From Alphaproteobacteria bacterium (GTDB lineage Bacteria > Pseudomonadota > Alphaproteobacteria > Micropepsales > Micropepsaceae): DNA of 64,000 bases. Below the pieces are notes generated by a model, which saw only the letters and a list, made by a program, of their open reading frames with translations, did not search any database and was not told the DNA's origin. Both the position numbers and the translations under genes were made by a program. The first letter of the stretch is position 1. Every line of letters begins with the position of its first letter. The stretch spans positions 1-64,000 of the forward strand of contig CANJJD010000002.1 of NCBI GenBank assembly GCA_947474645.1, written 5' to 3'. Shown one piece after another: positions 10,200 to 19,892 of the stretch.

Positions 10200-11306
10200 C
10201 TACTTCAGGACTTTCACGCCGGTGGCCGGCGGCACCGCCTGCTCTTCCACGGCAAAGCGCACCCGGCCCACCGAGCGTCCGTCGCCGGTCATGATATTGA
10301 CCTGCCATTGCCCGGCCCGCGGCGCGGTCTTGAAGGTGTAGAAGCGGTAGCCGTCTTCGCGCCCGCCATCGATGTTCACGCCGACGCGCTGCTGGCTCTG
10401 CCAACCCTTTCCGGGGGGCAGCCATTGCCAGTCATGCACGATGCGGGTGGACAGGCCATGGGGCGCGAACACCGCGTTATAGACATACAGCTTCGCGCCC
10501 TTTTGGATATGCAGGATGGGCCGGGTGCCGAACAGCGCCTGCCACTCCGCCGGTTCTTCTTCCTGCTGCGCCTGGAAGTCGGCGCCCGCCCGCTTGACCT
10601 CGTGATAGACCCCGGCATCGGTCAGGACCAATGGCAGGGGCGGCAGCACCCGGAGGAAATAGGCGGCGTTCAGCGCGATGGTGATCAGCGCCATGCCGGC
10701 ATAAATCTGCATGCGCGCGCCGCGATAGCGTTCATGTCCCAGCCGCGCCAGGGCGCGCATGTAGCAATAGAACACGCCCAGCGCGATGGCGCCGCTGGCC
10801 AGGAAAGGAAGCTGTCCGATATGTCCGCTGACCACCGGGACCAGCAGGATGGCGTAGGAATAGAGCGCAAAGAAGAACAGCAGGCCCGAGAACACCAGCC
10901 GGGCATGGTAGCGGCGCATATATTCATTGCCGATAAAGATCGCCGCCAAGGCCAGCAGGAACGGCCAGGACGAGGTGATCGAGGCGCTGCGGATATAGAA
11001 GACGCAGAAGCCCGACAACAGGCAGCCCAGCGCGAACTGGGTAACAAAGATCAGGATGGCGCGGGTCTTGTCCGAAGGCTTCCTGCCGTCGGGACGCGAT
11101 TCCAGTCCATGCAGCGCGGCGATGGCGATGCCCGCCACCAGCAGATAGACGATGAACACCGCCTGGGTCGCGGCATGGTCGATGCGCCCAAACGCCCAGC
11201 TATCGAAGGCAAAACCACCGGCCAGCGACAAGGCCGAAATCTTGCGTTCGTGCCGCCGGACCCAGCCGAAGGCGGGCTCGAAGGCCGTGGTGTCCAAGGT
11301 CCGCAT
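10200..11306 (-). CDS. Membrane protein with C-terminal DUF2914-like domain
   Basis: Multiple TM segments, then HIQKGAKLYVYNAVFAPHGLSTRIVHDWQWLPPGKGWQSQQRVGVNIDGGREDGYRFYTFKTAPRAGQWQVNIMTGDGRSVGRVRF. Confidence 0.65.
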   Translation of the reverse strand: MRTLDTTAFEPAFGWVRRHERKISALSLAGGFAFDSWAFGRIDHAATQAVFIVYLLVAGIAIAALHGLESRPDGRKPSDKTRAILIFVTQFALGCLLSGFCVFYIRSASITSSWPFLLALAAIFIGNEYMRRYHARLVFSGLLFFFALYSYAILLVPVVSGHIGQLPFLASGAIALGVFYCYMRALARLGHERYRGARMQIYAGMALITIALNAAYFLRVLPPLPLVLTDAGVYHEVKRAGADFQAQQEEEPAEWQALFGTRPILHIQKGAKLYVYNAVFAPHGLSTRIVHDWQWLPPGKGWQSQQRVGVNIDGGREDGYRFYTFKTAPRAGQWQVNIMTGDGRSVGRVRFAVEEQAVPPATGVKVLK

Positions 11307-11412
11307 GCGGGGTCTTATGCTGCCCGTGCCCCGCCATAACAAGACCGGATTGCGGCAAAAGCGGGGTTTCTTGCTATGATGGCGCCCAAGAAATGCTTCA
11401 GGGAGTTACGAG

Positions 11413-12405
11413 ATGCGGCTGGTGCAGTTAAAGGGATCCGATGGCGTGCGCATGGTGGCCGCTTTGGACGACAAGGGCGGCGGCCGCGTGATCCAGGGCG
11501 TGACCAGCAGCTATGAGCTTGCCGGTCGCGCCATCGCCGAAAAGCTGTCGCTGGAGGCCATGGCCGCCAAGCTGGGCTTGGGGGACAGCGTCGATGTCCG
11601 CGCCGCGCTGGCCGAAGGTCGCGTGCTGGCGCCGCTGGACCATCCCGATCCCGCGCATCTGGTGGTGACCGGCACCGGGCTGACCCATCTGGGCTCGGCC
11701 GAAGGGCGCGACGCCATGCACAAAAAGCTGTCGGGCGGCGAGCCCGTGCTCACCGACTCCATGAAGATGTTCAAGCACGGTCTGGAAGGCGGCAAGCCCA
11801 AGGTGGGCGAGGAAGGCTTCCAGCCGGAATGGTTCTACAAGGGCGACGGCGCCAGCATTGTGTCGCCGGAAAAGGCCTTTGCCTCCCCCGCCTTTGCCCA
11901 GGATGGCGGCGAGGAACCTGAGATTGTCGGCCTCTACCTGATAGGCCCCGACGGCACCCCGCACCGGCTGGGCTTCGCGCTGGGCAACGAGTTCTCAGAC
12001 CATGTCACCGAGAAATTCAATTACCTGTGGCTGGCCCATTCCAAGTTGCGGCAATGCGCCTTCGGGCCGGAGCTGCGCACCGGGCCCCTGCCCGCCGCCG
12101 TGACCGGAACCAGCCGCGTCCGCCGCGGCAATGAGATCATCTTCGACAAGCCGTTCCTGTCGGGCGAGGACAATATGAGCCACACCATCGCCAACCTGGA
12201 AGCGCATCATTTCAAATATCCCGGTTTTCGGCGGCCTGGCGATGTGCATGCGCACTTCTTCGGCACCGCCACCTTGTCCTTCAGCGCCGGCGTGAAGACC
12301 CAGGAAGGCGATGTGTTCGAGATCGAGGCCGATGCGTTTGTGTTCCCGCTGCGCAATGCGCTGGGCACCGCGCCCATCGTGCCGTTCCTGGTCGCCGCGC
12401 TCTAA
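11413..12405 (+). CDS. AraD1/GguC family protein (FAH-like fold)
   Basis: MRLVQLKGSDGVRMVAALDD..., HLVVTGTGLTHLGSAEGRDAMH, EDNMSHTIANLEAHHFKYPGFRRPGDVHAHFFGTATLSFSAG. Confidence 0.8.
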   Translation: MRLVQLKGSDGVRMVAALDDKGGGRVIQGVTSSYELAGRAIAEKLSLEAMAAKLGLGDSVDVRAALAEGRVLAPLDHPDPAHLVVTGTGLTHLGSAEGRDAMHKKLSGGEPVLTDSMKMFKHGLEGGKPKVGEEGFQPEWFYKGDGASIVSPEKAFASPAFAQDGGEEPEIVGLYLIGPDGTPHRLGFALGNEFSDHVTEKFNYLWLAHSKLRQCAFGPELRTGPLPAAVTGTSRVRRGNEIIFDKPFLSGEDNMSHTIANLEAHHFKYPGFRRPGDVHAHFFGTATLSFSAGVKTQEGDVFEIEADAFVFPLRNALGTAPIVPFLVAAL

Positions 12406-13379
12406 GTATTGATGCGCTTTTCCCAGGCGAAGGCGGAAGCGATGATTCCGTCCAGGTCTTCATGGGCCGGCTTCCAACCCAGCTGCGCCTTGATGCGGCT
12501 GGGGTCGGAAATCAAGGTGGGTGGGTCGCCGGGCCGGCGGGGGCTTTCCTTCACCGGCAGTTTGCTGCCCGTCACCCGCTCGACACCGGTGATGACCTCG
12601 CGCACCGACGCGCCCTTGCCATAGCCGACATTATAGGCGGTTGAGGTTGCACCCTTCTTCAGCGCATCCAGCGCCAGCAGATGCGCGGCCGCCAGATCGC
12701 TGACATGAATATAGTCGCGCACGCCGGTACCGTCGGGGGTGGGATAATCGGTGCCGAAGATATCCAGGTGCGGCACCCGGCCCAGCGCGACTTGCGCGGC
12801 GCGCTTGATCAGGTGGGTGGCCTTGGGCGTGGACTGGCCGGTGCGCCCCTTCGGATCGGCGCCCGCGACATTGAAATAGCGCAGCACCATGTGGCGCAGC
12901 TTGGTGGCCTTGGAGACATCCTCCAGCATCCATTCGGTCATCAGCTTGGAGCGGGCATAAGGACTGATGGGCGCCTTGGGTGACGCTTCGGCCAGCGGCT
13001 GGGCCGCATCCTCGGCATAGACCGTGGCGGTGGATGAGAAGATCATCTGCGGAACGTTTGCGGCGACACAGGCCGCGATCAGCGCCCGTGATTTGACGAC
13101 ATTGTTGTCGTAATAGGCCAAGGGATCGGCGACCGATTCCGGCACCACGATGGAGCCGGCGAAATGGATCACCGAGTCCACGCCATGCTCGGCGATCACC
13201 CGGCGCAGCAGCGCCGTGTCAGCGACATCGCCCTGGACGAAGGCGGCGCCCGCGCCCACCTGCGCCTTCACGCCGGTGGACAGGTCATCCAGCACCACGA
13301 CGGTATCGCCGCGATCCAGCAGGGCATGGACGGTGTGGCTGCCGATATAACCGGCGCCGCCGGTAACGAGGATAGTCAT
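12402..13379 (-). CDS. galE: UDP-glucose 4-epimerase
   Basis: MTILVTGGAGYIGSHTVHALLDRG; RYFNVAGADPKGRTGQ; YIHVSDLAAAHLLAL; start at 13379. Confidence 0.92.
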   Translation of the reverse strand: MTILVTGGAGYIGSHTVHALLDRGDTVVVLDDLSTGVKAQVGAGAAFVQGDVADTALLRRVIAEHGVDSVIHFAGSIVVPESVADPLAYYDNNVVKSRALIAACVAANVPQMIFSSTATVYAEDAAQPLAEASPKAPISPYARSKLMTEWMLEDVSKATKLRHMVLRYFNVAGADPKGRTGQSTPKATHLIKRAAQVALGRVPHLDIFGTDYPTPDGTGVRDYIHVSDLAAAHLLALDALKKGATSTAYNVGYGKGASVREVITGVERVTGSKLPVKESPRRPGDPPTLISDPSRIKAQLGWKPAHEDLDGIIASAFAWEKRINT

Positions 13380-13428
13380 GGAATCGCCTTCGCAACGCCG
13401 GCCATCATGCCACGCCACCGAAAAAGGG

Positions 13429-14904
13429 CTACAGCGGCGCCCGCAACGCCACTTCCACTGCGGCGGCAAAGCCCTTATGGGGCCGCGGCTGGTCATCCTG
13501 CAGGCGGCCGGCCAGGTCCAGCTTGAAACCGCGCCCATCCAGGGTCAGGGGAAGCGATATTCGCGCCTCGGCCTGGTTCAGCAGCACCCGCTGGGTGGTG
13601 AGAATGTTGGAATTGGGCGGCGTGCGGGGTGTCATCAATGTGGCGTGGTGCAGGCTCAGTTGGTAATAGCGGCCTCCCCCGTCGCTCCATCCGCCCATCA
13701 CCGACAAAAGCGTGGCGTCATTGTCCAGGCTGAAGCCCAGGGTGCGGCCGCGATAGCGCATGCCGTCGGGATACTGGCCGTTGTTGTAGGTGTATCCGTA
13801 AATATGATTGTCGAAACCGAACATCGTCCGGGTGGCGACGGTATCGGCATATTCCACCGTCAGCTTCACCGGATTGGCGCCGGTGGGCACGAACAGGCTG
13901 GCGCCGGCCAGGTAGTTGGAGCCCGAGCTGCTGGCAAAGGAATAATCCTCATTCATCAACTGGCCATAGACCTGGAACGGCACCCCGGCGGCCGCGCCGC
14001 TATATTTGAATTCAAACGATCCTTCGCCATTGACGTTGTCGGGATGATTGGAGAAATCGAAATTTGTGAAATAATCGCGCAAGGGCGAGCAAGGATGTCC
14101 CTGGCCGCAGAACTGCTCGGTCTTGGACGCGGCCAGTTCAAGGCCCGGCAGCGGGCTGATCGAAAGCCGCGCCGCATTGTAATAGACGTCGGACTGGATC
14201 TGTTGCCCGTCGAACGCAGACACGAAGAATTCAAATTGCCACGGCCCCAGCCAGCGCAGCACCGGCCAGCTCGAGGCCGCGGTGCTGGAGCGCTGGATGC
14301 CGACCTGCGGCATGGGACGGGCATTGTTGGAAAGCTGCAGGGTCGAGATCTGGCCCGGGCCCCACCAGTGATCCAGATAGCCGGCATAGACCAATGCGCC
14401 GCCAAGGCGGGCGGCAAGATAGGTTCCGTCCGGCATCAGCTTGGTGGATTTTCCGCTGAAATCCCTGGAGATGGCGCCCAGCGAAACGCGGCCTGAAAAG
14501 ATGCCGCTGTTCAGCCCCAGCGAAAGCTGGGCCTGCCCATCACCGCGCCCCATGCCGTCAAAGCCGTAGACCAGGCCGGGCCGGTTGGTGGCGTCCAGGT
14601 AAAATCCGCCGGAAACTCCCGACGCGGTGCCGGCACGGGCCAAAGCCAGAAGGCGCGAGGCGGCGGCGCGCACCGCAGGGCTCTGGGCGGCCAGGTTGCT
14701 GTTATCGAGACGCGCGCGGATGGATTGCCAGGGCAGCGGCCACTGGATCGTGACCTCGCGGATCACGCCCGACGCGTTCAGCAGATCGAGGTCCGAGCGC
14801 AACTGGTTGTCGCCCACTTCGGCCCAAGGCGAGGCGGCAGCCGGCAATACCGCCAACAGCAGCAGGGCAAAGATGGCTCCACAGCCAAATGTTCCGGCGC
14901 GCAT
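13429..14904 (-). CDS. wzi: Capsule assembly Wzi-family outer-membrane protein
   Basis: Signal peptide, then WAEVGDNQLRSDLDLLNASGVI...TIQWPLPWQSI; beta-barrel-like alternation; GGALVYAGYLDHWWGPGQISTLQLSNNARPMPQVGIQRSS. Confidence 0.85.
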   Translation of the reverse strand: MRAGTFGCGAIFALLLLAVLPAAASPWAEVGDNQLRSDLDLLNASGVIREVTIQWPLPWQSIRARLDNSNLAAQSPAVRAAASRLLALARAGTASGVSGGFYLDATNRPGLVYGFDGMGRGDGQAQLSLGLNSGIFSGRVSLGAISRDFSGKSTKLMPDGTYLAARLGGALVYAGYLDHWWGPGQISTLQLSNNARPMPQVGIQRSSTAASSWPVLRWLGPWQFEFFVSAFDGQQIQSDVYYNAARLSISPLPGLELAASKTEQFCGQGHPCSPLRDYFTNFDFSNHPDNVNGEGSFEFKYSGAAAGVPFQVYGQLMNEDYSFASSSGSNYLAGASLFVPTGANPVKLTVEYADTVATRTMFGFDNHIYGYTYNNGQYPDGMRYRGRTLGFSLDNDATLLSVMGGWSDGGGRYYQLSLHHATLMTPRTPPNSNILTTQRVLLNQAEARISLPLTLDGRGFKLDLAGRLQDDQPRPHKGFAAAVEVALRAPL

Positions 14905-14994
14905 GCTCTTCAGCCCGACCCCACAGCCGAACCGACCTTACTGATTCCGCAACTGCTAACAAGCTTGATTTCGTGACTACAAACCGGTTCGCGC

Positions 14995-16212
14995 TCAGTC
15001 GCGCGCCGGCAGGCAGGCCAAGCCCTGTGCCACCAGACTGTCACACAGGCCGGCCTGGCTCTGGCCGGGCGCCGGGCTGACCCGCAGGCGGTAATAGCGG
15101 CCCTTGCCCGGCAGGTCGGCCATCACGACACGGGCGCTGAGCCGACCAAGCAGTCCCGGAGCCCTGGCCTTGGCCTTGTCCCAGCCCGCATCGGCCTCGG
15201 CCTGGCTGCGCCAGGCGCCGAGCTGGACCTCGCGCGCGCCCGCGCCCTGCCGCGGGGGCGCCTGGTCCTTCTGGTCCAGCGCCGGACGCAGCACCAGCCC
15301 ACCCAGTGTCCGGGCGGGCCGTGGCGGCGCAGGACGCGGCGCGGGCTTATCGGCCGAAGAACGCGCCGCGGGTGGACGCAGCACGACCTTGTCGCCGCCG
15401 TTCCGTGCAGGCGGGGCACGCAGCACGATGGTGCCGTCAGCCTCCCGGCTGGCTTCAGTCGCCGCCACGCGAAAGCCGCGCGCCGCATCGGTGGACGACG
15501 CGGCAGGAGCCGGAGCACGCAACGTCACCCGGTCGGCATCGGCGCCGTCCGGCGCGCCGCCCAGCGCGGCGAGCCGCTCCGACGCCAGGCTGTAATGGGC
15601 GTCGGCGGCAACCGCCCTGGCATAGGCGCTGCGCGCCGCCATCGTGTCGGCTTGCGCTTCGGCGATCTGACCCAGGCCGTAATAACTATATTGCGGCTTG
15701 CCGCCGCCGGCTGCCAGCGCCGCCATATAATCGCGCCGCGCGTCCATCAGCCGGTTCTGGCGCCGGTGGATATTGGCGCGGTTGTTGAGCGCGGTGGCAA
15801 ACCCGTCACCTTTCATGGCGATGACGGCGGTGTAGTCGGCGGATGCCTGGTCCAGCCGTCCCTGCCCGTCGCGCAGGAAGCCGCGCTGAAGCAGCGCTTG
15901 GGCTCGCGCATCCGGCGGCAATGCCCCGGTGGCCAGCGCCTGGGTGAAATCACGCACCGCCGCGTCATGTGCGCCGAGCAGTTCCTGGGCAAGGCCGCGA
16001 TAGAGCAGCAAGCGGCCGCGTTCGGCAGCGCTGACGCCGGCCTCCTTCAGGCCCGCATCGGCCAGGGTGGCCGCCTGTGCGGCATCGCCCTTGTCCAGCG
16101 CGGCCTCCACTTCGGCGATCTGGGCCGGGACAGGCCCAGCAGCCCAAGTGGGACCTGCGCCCGCGATCATCCAGGCGGCCAAAATGCCAATCCGCGCCGC
16201 CTTCCGCATCAT
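14995..16212 (-). CDS. TPR-repeat protein with C-terminal SPOR-like domain
   Basis: Signal peptide MMRKAARIGILAAWMIAGAGPTWA; TPR-like repeats; C-terminal REVQLGAWRSQAEADAGWDKAKARAPGLLGRLSARVVMADLPGKGRYYRLRVSP. Confidence 0.75.
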   Translation of the reverse strand: MMRKAARIGILAAWMIAGAGPTWAAGPVPAQIAEVEAALDKGDAAQAATLADAGLKEAGVSAAERGRLLLYRGLAQELLGAHDAAVRDFTQALATGALPPDARAQALLQRGFLRDGQGRLDQASADYTAVIAMKGDGFATALNNRANIHRRQNRLMDARRDYMAALAAGGGKPQYSYYGLGQIAEAQADTMAARSAYARAVAADAHYSLASERLAALGGAPDGADADRVTLRAPAPAASSTDAARGFRVAATEASREADGTIVLRAPPARNGGDKVVLRPPAARSSADKPAPRPAPPRPARTLGGLVLRPALDQKDQAPPRQGAGAREVQLGAWRSQAEADAGWDKAKARAPGLLGRLSARVVMADLPGKGRYYRLRVSPAPGQSQAGLCDSLVAQGLACLPARD

Positions 16213-16306
16213 TCCCGGGCCACCTGCCAAATCCTTGAAACTGGACAATAATGGCGGGCCCATGCCATGAAACAGGCCGTTTGGGAAAACATCCCCCGGA
16301 AAACAC

Positions 16307-17185
16307 ATGCCCACCGTAAAACCCGTCCGTAAAGCCGTGTTTCCCGTCGCGGGAATGGGAACCCGTTTCCTGCCCGCCACCAAGGCGATCCCCAAGGAAA
16401 TGCTGCCGGTGGTGGACAAGCCGGTGATCCAGTACGCGGTGGAAGAAGCCCGCGAAGCCGGAATCGAGCAGTTCGTCTTCATCACCGGCCGCGGCAAGCA
16501 CGTCATCGCCGATCATTTCGACCATGCCTATGAGCTGGAATCCCTGCTCGAGGAGCGCGCCAAGACCAACGAGCTGGACAGCCTGCTGGAGATGCTGCCC
16601 AAGACCGGTTCGGTGGGCATGATCCGCCAGCAAAAGCCCTTGGGACTGGGCCATGCGGTGTGGTGCGCCCGCCATTTTGTCGGCGACGAGCCGTTCGCCG
16701 TGCTGCTGCCCGACGACCTGATGGTGGGCAAGCCCGGCGCGCTGGCGCAGATGATCGCTTCCTACAACCAGGTGGGCGGCGGCATCATCGTGGCGGCGGA
16801 GGAAAAGCCGCAAGCCGAGGTCAAGCGCTATGGCGTGGTCAAGCCGGGCGCGGTGAAGGGCAACGCCACCGAAGTGCTGGGCGTGGTGGAAAAGCCCGCA
16901 ACTGGCACCGAGCCGTCCAACCTGTGCGTCATCGGCCGCTACATCCTGCAGCCGGAGATTTTCGCCATCCTGGACAAGCAGGAACGCGGCACCGGCAACG
17001 AAATTCAGCTCACCGACGCCATGGCGCAGATGATCGGCAAGACGCCGTTCCATGCCGTGAAGACCGATTGCGCCCGGTATGACTGCGGCGACAAGGTCGG
17101 ATTCCTGCACGCCAACATCGCGGTCGGCCTGTCGCGGCCCGACATCGCCCCGCAACTGTCCGCCATTCTCAAGGCCCTGGTGTGA
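16307..17185 (+). CDS. galU: UTP--glucose-1-phosphate uridylyltransferase
   Basis: VRKAVFPVAGMGTRFLPATKAIPKEMLPVVDKPVIQYAVEEA. Confidence 0.97.
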   Translation: MPTVKPVRKAVFPVAGMGTRFLPATKAIPKEMLPVVDKPVIQYAVEEAREAGIEQFVFITGRGKHVIADHFDHAYELESLLEERAKTNELDSLLEMLPKTGSVGMIRQQKPLGLGHAVWCARHFVGDEPFAVLLPDDLMVGKPGALAQMIASYNQVGGGIIVAAEEKPQAEVKRYGVVKPGAVKGNATEVLGVVEKPATGTEPSNLCVIGRYILQPEIFAILDKQERGTGNEIQLTDAMAQMIGKTPFHAVKTDCARYDCGDKVGFLHANIAVGLSRPDIAPQLSAILKALV

Positions 17186-17853
17186 GGCGGCTATCTGCGC
17201 TGGCGGGCTTGAGCCTTGCCTTGTTGGCGGCGGGCTGCAGTTCTGGCCAATCGGGAAACTCCAATTATTCGCAGCTCTGGCAGCTCGCGCGCCAGAGCCT
17301 GACCGCCAGCATGGGCAAGGCGCGCGTTACCCGCGAACAGGCGGCCGCCATTCCCTACGCCAGCATGGGTGTCACCCAGGAGGGCGCCAACGAATTTCTC
17401 CTGGTCCTGGGTACCGACAGTGGCGGGGAGCGGCTCTGGACCTCCGCGGCCAAGGTGGTGATCGTCACCCGTGACGGCCGCATCGTGCGCACCCTGGGGC
17501 TGGACCATGACCTGTCCGGCGTGACCGCCCGCGGCGGCACCGCGCCCCCGCCGGCGCAGGCCATTCAGGCCCCCTTCGCCACCACGCGGCTTGAGGATTT
17601 TCCCGAGCTGGGAATGTATGGCGTCATCGTGTCATGCAACACCCGCGCCGCCGGGCGCCAGACCATCAAGATCCTGGGCCAGGCCATCGCCACCATGCGG
17701 GTGGATGAATCCTGCCGCAGCCGCAAACCCGAATGGGCTTTCACCGACAATTTCTGGGTGGATCTGGACAATGGTCAGGTCTGGCGCTCACGCCAGCATG
17801 TTCATCCCAAGGCCGGCTTTATCGAGACGGAGATCTTCCGGCCACCGGGGTGA
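17182..17853 (+). CDS. yjbF: YjbF/GfcB-family lipoprotein
   Basis: Lipobox LLAAGCSSG; YSQLWQLARQSLT...; start overlaps galU stop (GTGA). Confidence 0.8.
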   Translation: MRRLSALAGLSLALLAAGCSSGQSGNSNYSQLWQLARQSLTASMGKARVTREQAAAIPYASMGVTQEGANEFLLVLGTDSGGERLWTSAAKVVIVTRDGRIVRTLGLDHDLSGVTARGGTAPPPAQAIQAPFATTRLEDFPELGMYGVIVSCNTRAAGRQTIKILGQAIATMRVDESCRSRKPEWAFTDNFWVDLDNGQVWRSRQHVHPKAGFIETEIFRPPG

Positions 17854-17870
17854 TGCCTGTCCCACCCGCC

Positions 17871-17909
17871 AGACAAAAAAATTGGGAGAGCCGCGAGGCT
17901 CTCCCAATT
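17871..17909 (-). terminator. Rho-independent terminator for the small secreted protein gene
   Basis: Perfect 13-bp stem AATTGGGAGAGCC-GCGA-GGCTCTCCCAATT (17880-17909) with an A-run at 17874-17880, i.e. a U-tract on the minus transcript. Confidence 0.85.
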
Positions 17910-17929
17910 CAAATTCGCAAAAGAAGCGG

Positions 17930-18175
17930 TTACGGGGTGCCCGAAACCGAGTTGGTGGTGCTCTTCGGTCCGCCACCGCTGTTGGACGCCGCCAGGCCGA
18001 AACCAACACCGGCAAGGCCGATGCCCGTGATGATCATGAGGGCGCTGGGGGCTTGCGACTGGGCCTCCTTGACGCCGGCCGGCTTGCCCGCGGAGAGCGG
18101 AGCCGCAAATGCGTTCGTCATCACCAGGGTGGCGGCCAAAAGGGCTGCACTGAAAGTCCGCATCGGGTTCTCCAT
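17930..18175 (-). CDS. Small secreted protein, candidate YjbE/GfcA-like
   Basis: MENPMRTFSAALLAATLVMTNAFAAPLSAGKPAGVKE...ITGIGLAGVGFGLAASNSGGGPKSTTNSVSGTP; signal peptide, Gly/Ser/Thr tail, next to yjbF. Confidence 0.6.
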   Translation of the reverse strand: MENPMRTFSAALLAATLVMTNAFAAPLSAGKPAGVKEAQSQAPSALMIITGIGLAGVGFGLAASNSGGGPKSTTNSVSGTP

Positions 18176-18283
18176 AAAGCTATAAAATAAGGGCCTTTGA
18201 GGCCTGGTCTACGCGGCATCGCGCAATTCTGTCAATTCACGAAGCCCAAGTCCGTTCACTGCGGGCGGGAAACAAGGTTTTTG

Positions 18284-18301
18284 TGTTGCTGCGACGCAAC
18301 A
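18284..18301. promoter_or_regulatory. Dyad symmetry in divergent intergenic region (possible operator)
   Basis: TGTTGC-TGCGAC-GCAACA between divergent 17930..18175(-) and manC(+). Confidence 0.3.
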
Positions 18302-18397
18302 ACTGCATTTCCGTCAAATTGTCAGCAAACCCACCCCCCTGCCCCGGCAGCCCTTCTCTGATAAGTACATCCCCTTCCAACGAGTAATACCGCCGCG

Positions 18398-19816
18398 ATG
18401 TTTTCTGTTCATCCCGTCATTCTGTCCGGAGGCGCCGGATCGCGGCTCTGGCCCCTGTCGCGCAGCCTTTTCCCCAAGCAACTGCTGGCTTTGGCCGGAA
18501 AACACAGCCTGATTCAGGATACCGCCTTGCGTACGATGGGCACGGATTTCGCGGCCCCGCTGATCATCTGCAATGTCGAACACCGCTTTTTGATCGCCGA
18601 ACAGATGCGCGAGGCCGGGGTCTCGCCGGCCGCCATCGTGCTGGAACCTGTGGGGCGCAACACCGCGCCGGCGGCCGCCATCGCCGCCCTGATGGTGGCG
18701 AAAACCGATCCCGAAGGTGTGCTGCTGTTGATGCCCGCAGACCACATCGTGCGGAACCGTACGGCTTTTTTGGATGCTTTGGACCGCGCCGCAGCCGCTG
18801 CGCGGCAGAATCAGTTGGTCAGTTTTGGAATCACGCCCGATTCTCCGGAAACTGGTTATGGCTACATCCGCCGTGGGCCGGCCCTGAAGGGCCTGGAAAA
18901 GAGCTTCAAGGTGGCGCGCTTTGTCGAAAAGCCCGACGCCGCCACCGCCGCGGCCTATGTCACCTCGGGCGAGTATGATTGGAACAGCGGCATGTTCGTG
19001 TTCAAGGCCGCCGCTTTCCTGGCCGAACTGGAACGGCTGGAGCCTGAACTGTTGGCCCATTGCCGCGCCGCGCTGGACGGGGCCAAGACCGACCTGGATT
19101 TCCTGCGCCTGGAACAAGACGCCTTCGCCAAGGCCAAGGCCATCTCCATCGACTATGCGGTGATGGAACGCACCGACAAGGCGGCGGTGGTGCCGGTCGA
19201 GATGGGCTGGAGTGACATCGGTTCCTGGGACTCGTTGTGGAGCGTGGCGGAGCGCGATGGCTCCGGCAACGCCATCAAGGGCGATGTGCTGCAGCATGGC
19301 GCGCGCAATTCCTATCTGCGCAGCGAAGGTCCGCTGGTGGCGGCAGTCGGCGTCGAGGATCTGGTGGTGGTCGCCACGCCCGATGCGGTGCTGGTCAGCC
19401 ACCGGAACGCCTCGCAGGACGTCAAGCGGATCGTGGAGAAGCTGGAGCAGTCGGGCCGCGAACTGCACAACACTCACCGCAAGGTCTACCGCCCCTGGGG
19501 CTCCTATGAAGGGATAGACGCGGGCGAGAAATTCCAGGTCAAGCACATCACGGTGAATCCCGGCGCCAAGCTGTCGCTGCAGATGCATCACAAGCGTGCC
19601 GAGCACTGGATCGTGGTGTCCGGCACCGCCCAGGTGACCTGCGACGACAAGGTGTTCAGCTTGCGGGAAAACGAGTCCACCTACATCCCGCTGGGCTCCC
19701 GGCACCGGCTGGAGAATCTGGGGCCCGAGCCCCTGCACCTGATCGAGGTCCAGTCCGGTTCCTATCTCGGCGAAGACGATATCGTCCGCTTCGAAGACAC
19801 TTATGGAAGAAGCTAG
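18398..19816 (+). CDS. manC: Mannose-1-phosphate guanylyltransferase / mannose-6-phosphate isomerase
   Basis: PVILSGGAGSRLWPLSRSLFPKQLLAL; C-terminal cupin YRPWGSYEGIDAGEKFQVKHITVNPGAKLSLQMHHKRAEHWIVVSGTAQV. Confidence 0.96.
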   Translation: MFSVHPVILSGGAGSRLWPLSRSLFPKQLLALAGKHSLIQDTALRTMGTDFAAPLIICNVEHRFLIAEQMREAGVSPAAIVLEPVGRNTAPAAAIAALMVAKTDPEGVLLLMPADHIVRNRTAFLDALDRAAAAARQNQLVSFGITPDSPETGYGYIRRGPALKGLEKSFKVARFVEKPDAATAAAYVTSGEYDWNSGMFVFKAAAFLAELERLEPELLAHCRAALDGAKTDLDFLRLEQDAFAKAKAISIDYAVMERTDKAAVVPVEMGWSDIGSWDSLWSVAERDGSGNAIKGDVLQHGARNSYLRSEGPLVAAVGVEDLVVVATPDAVLVSHRNASQDVKRIVEKLEQSGRELHNTHRKVYRPWGSYEGIDAGEKFQVKHITVNPGAKLSLQMHHKRAEHWIVVSGTAQVTCDDKVFSLRENESTYIPLGSRHRLENLGPEPLHLIEVQSGSYLGEDDIVRFEDTYGRS

Positions 19817-19870
19817 GCGCGCTTTCGCGCGCCGGGGTGGAAGAAGCTGGCGCGCCTTCGCGCGCTGGGC
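19804..19870. repeat. Imperfect ~34-bp tandem duplication with GC-rich hairpins at the 3' end of manC
   Basis: TGGAAGAAGCTAGGCGCGCTTTCGCGCGCCGGGG / TGGAAGAAGCTGGCGCGCCTTCGCGCGCTGGGC. Confidence 0.75.
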
Positions 19871-19873
19871 GCA

Positions 19874-19891
19874 GGCTACCCCGGGGTAGCC
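19874..19891. other. 18-bp perfect palindrome GGCTACCCCGGGGTAGCC between convergent genes
   Basis: Read directly; lies just before the stop of the minus-strand SLBB gene. Confidence 0.6.
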
Positions 19892-19892
19892 G

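Noticed and set aside
15965-17155. 396-aa minus-strand ORF
   Set aside because: Antisense to galU and out of frame with the TPR/SPOR gene
18314-19738. 474-aa minus-strand ORF
   Set aside because: Antisense shadow of manC; no recognisable motif
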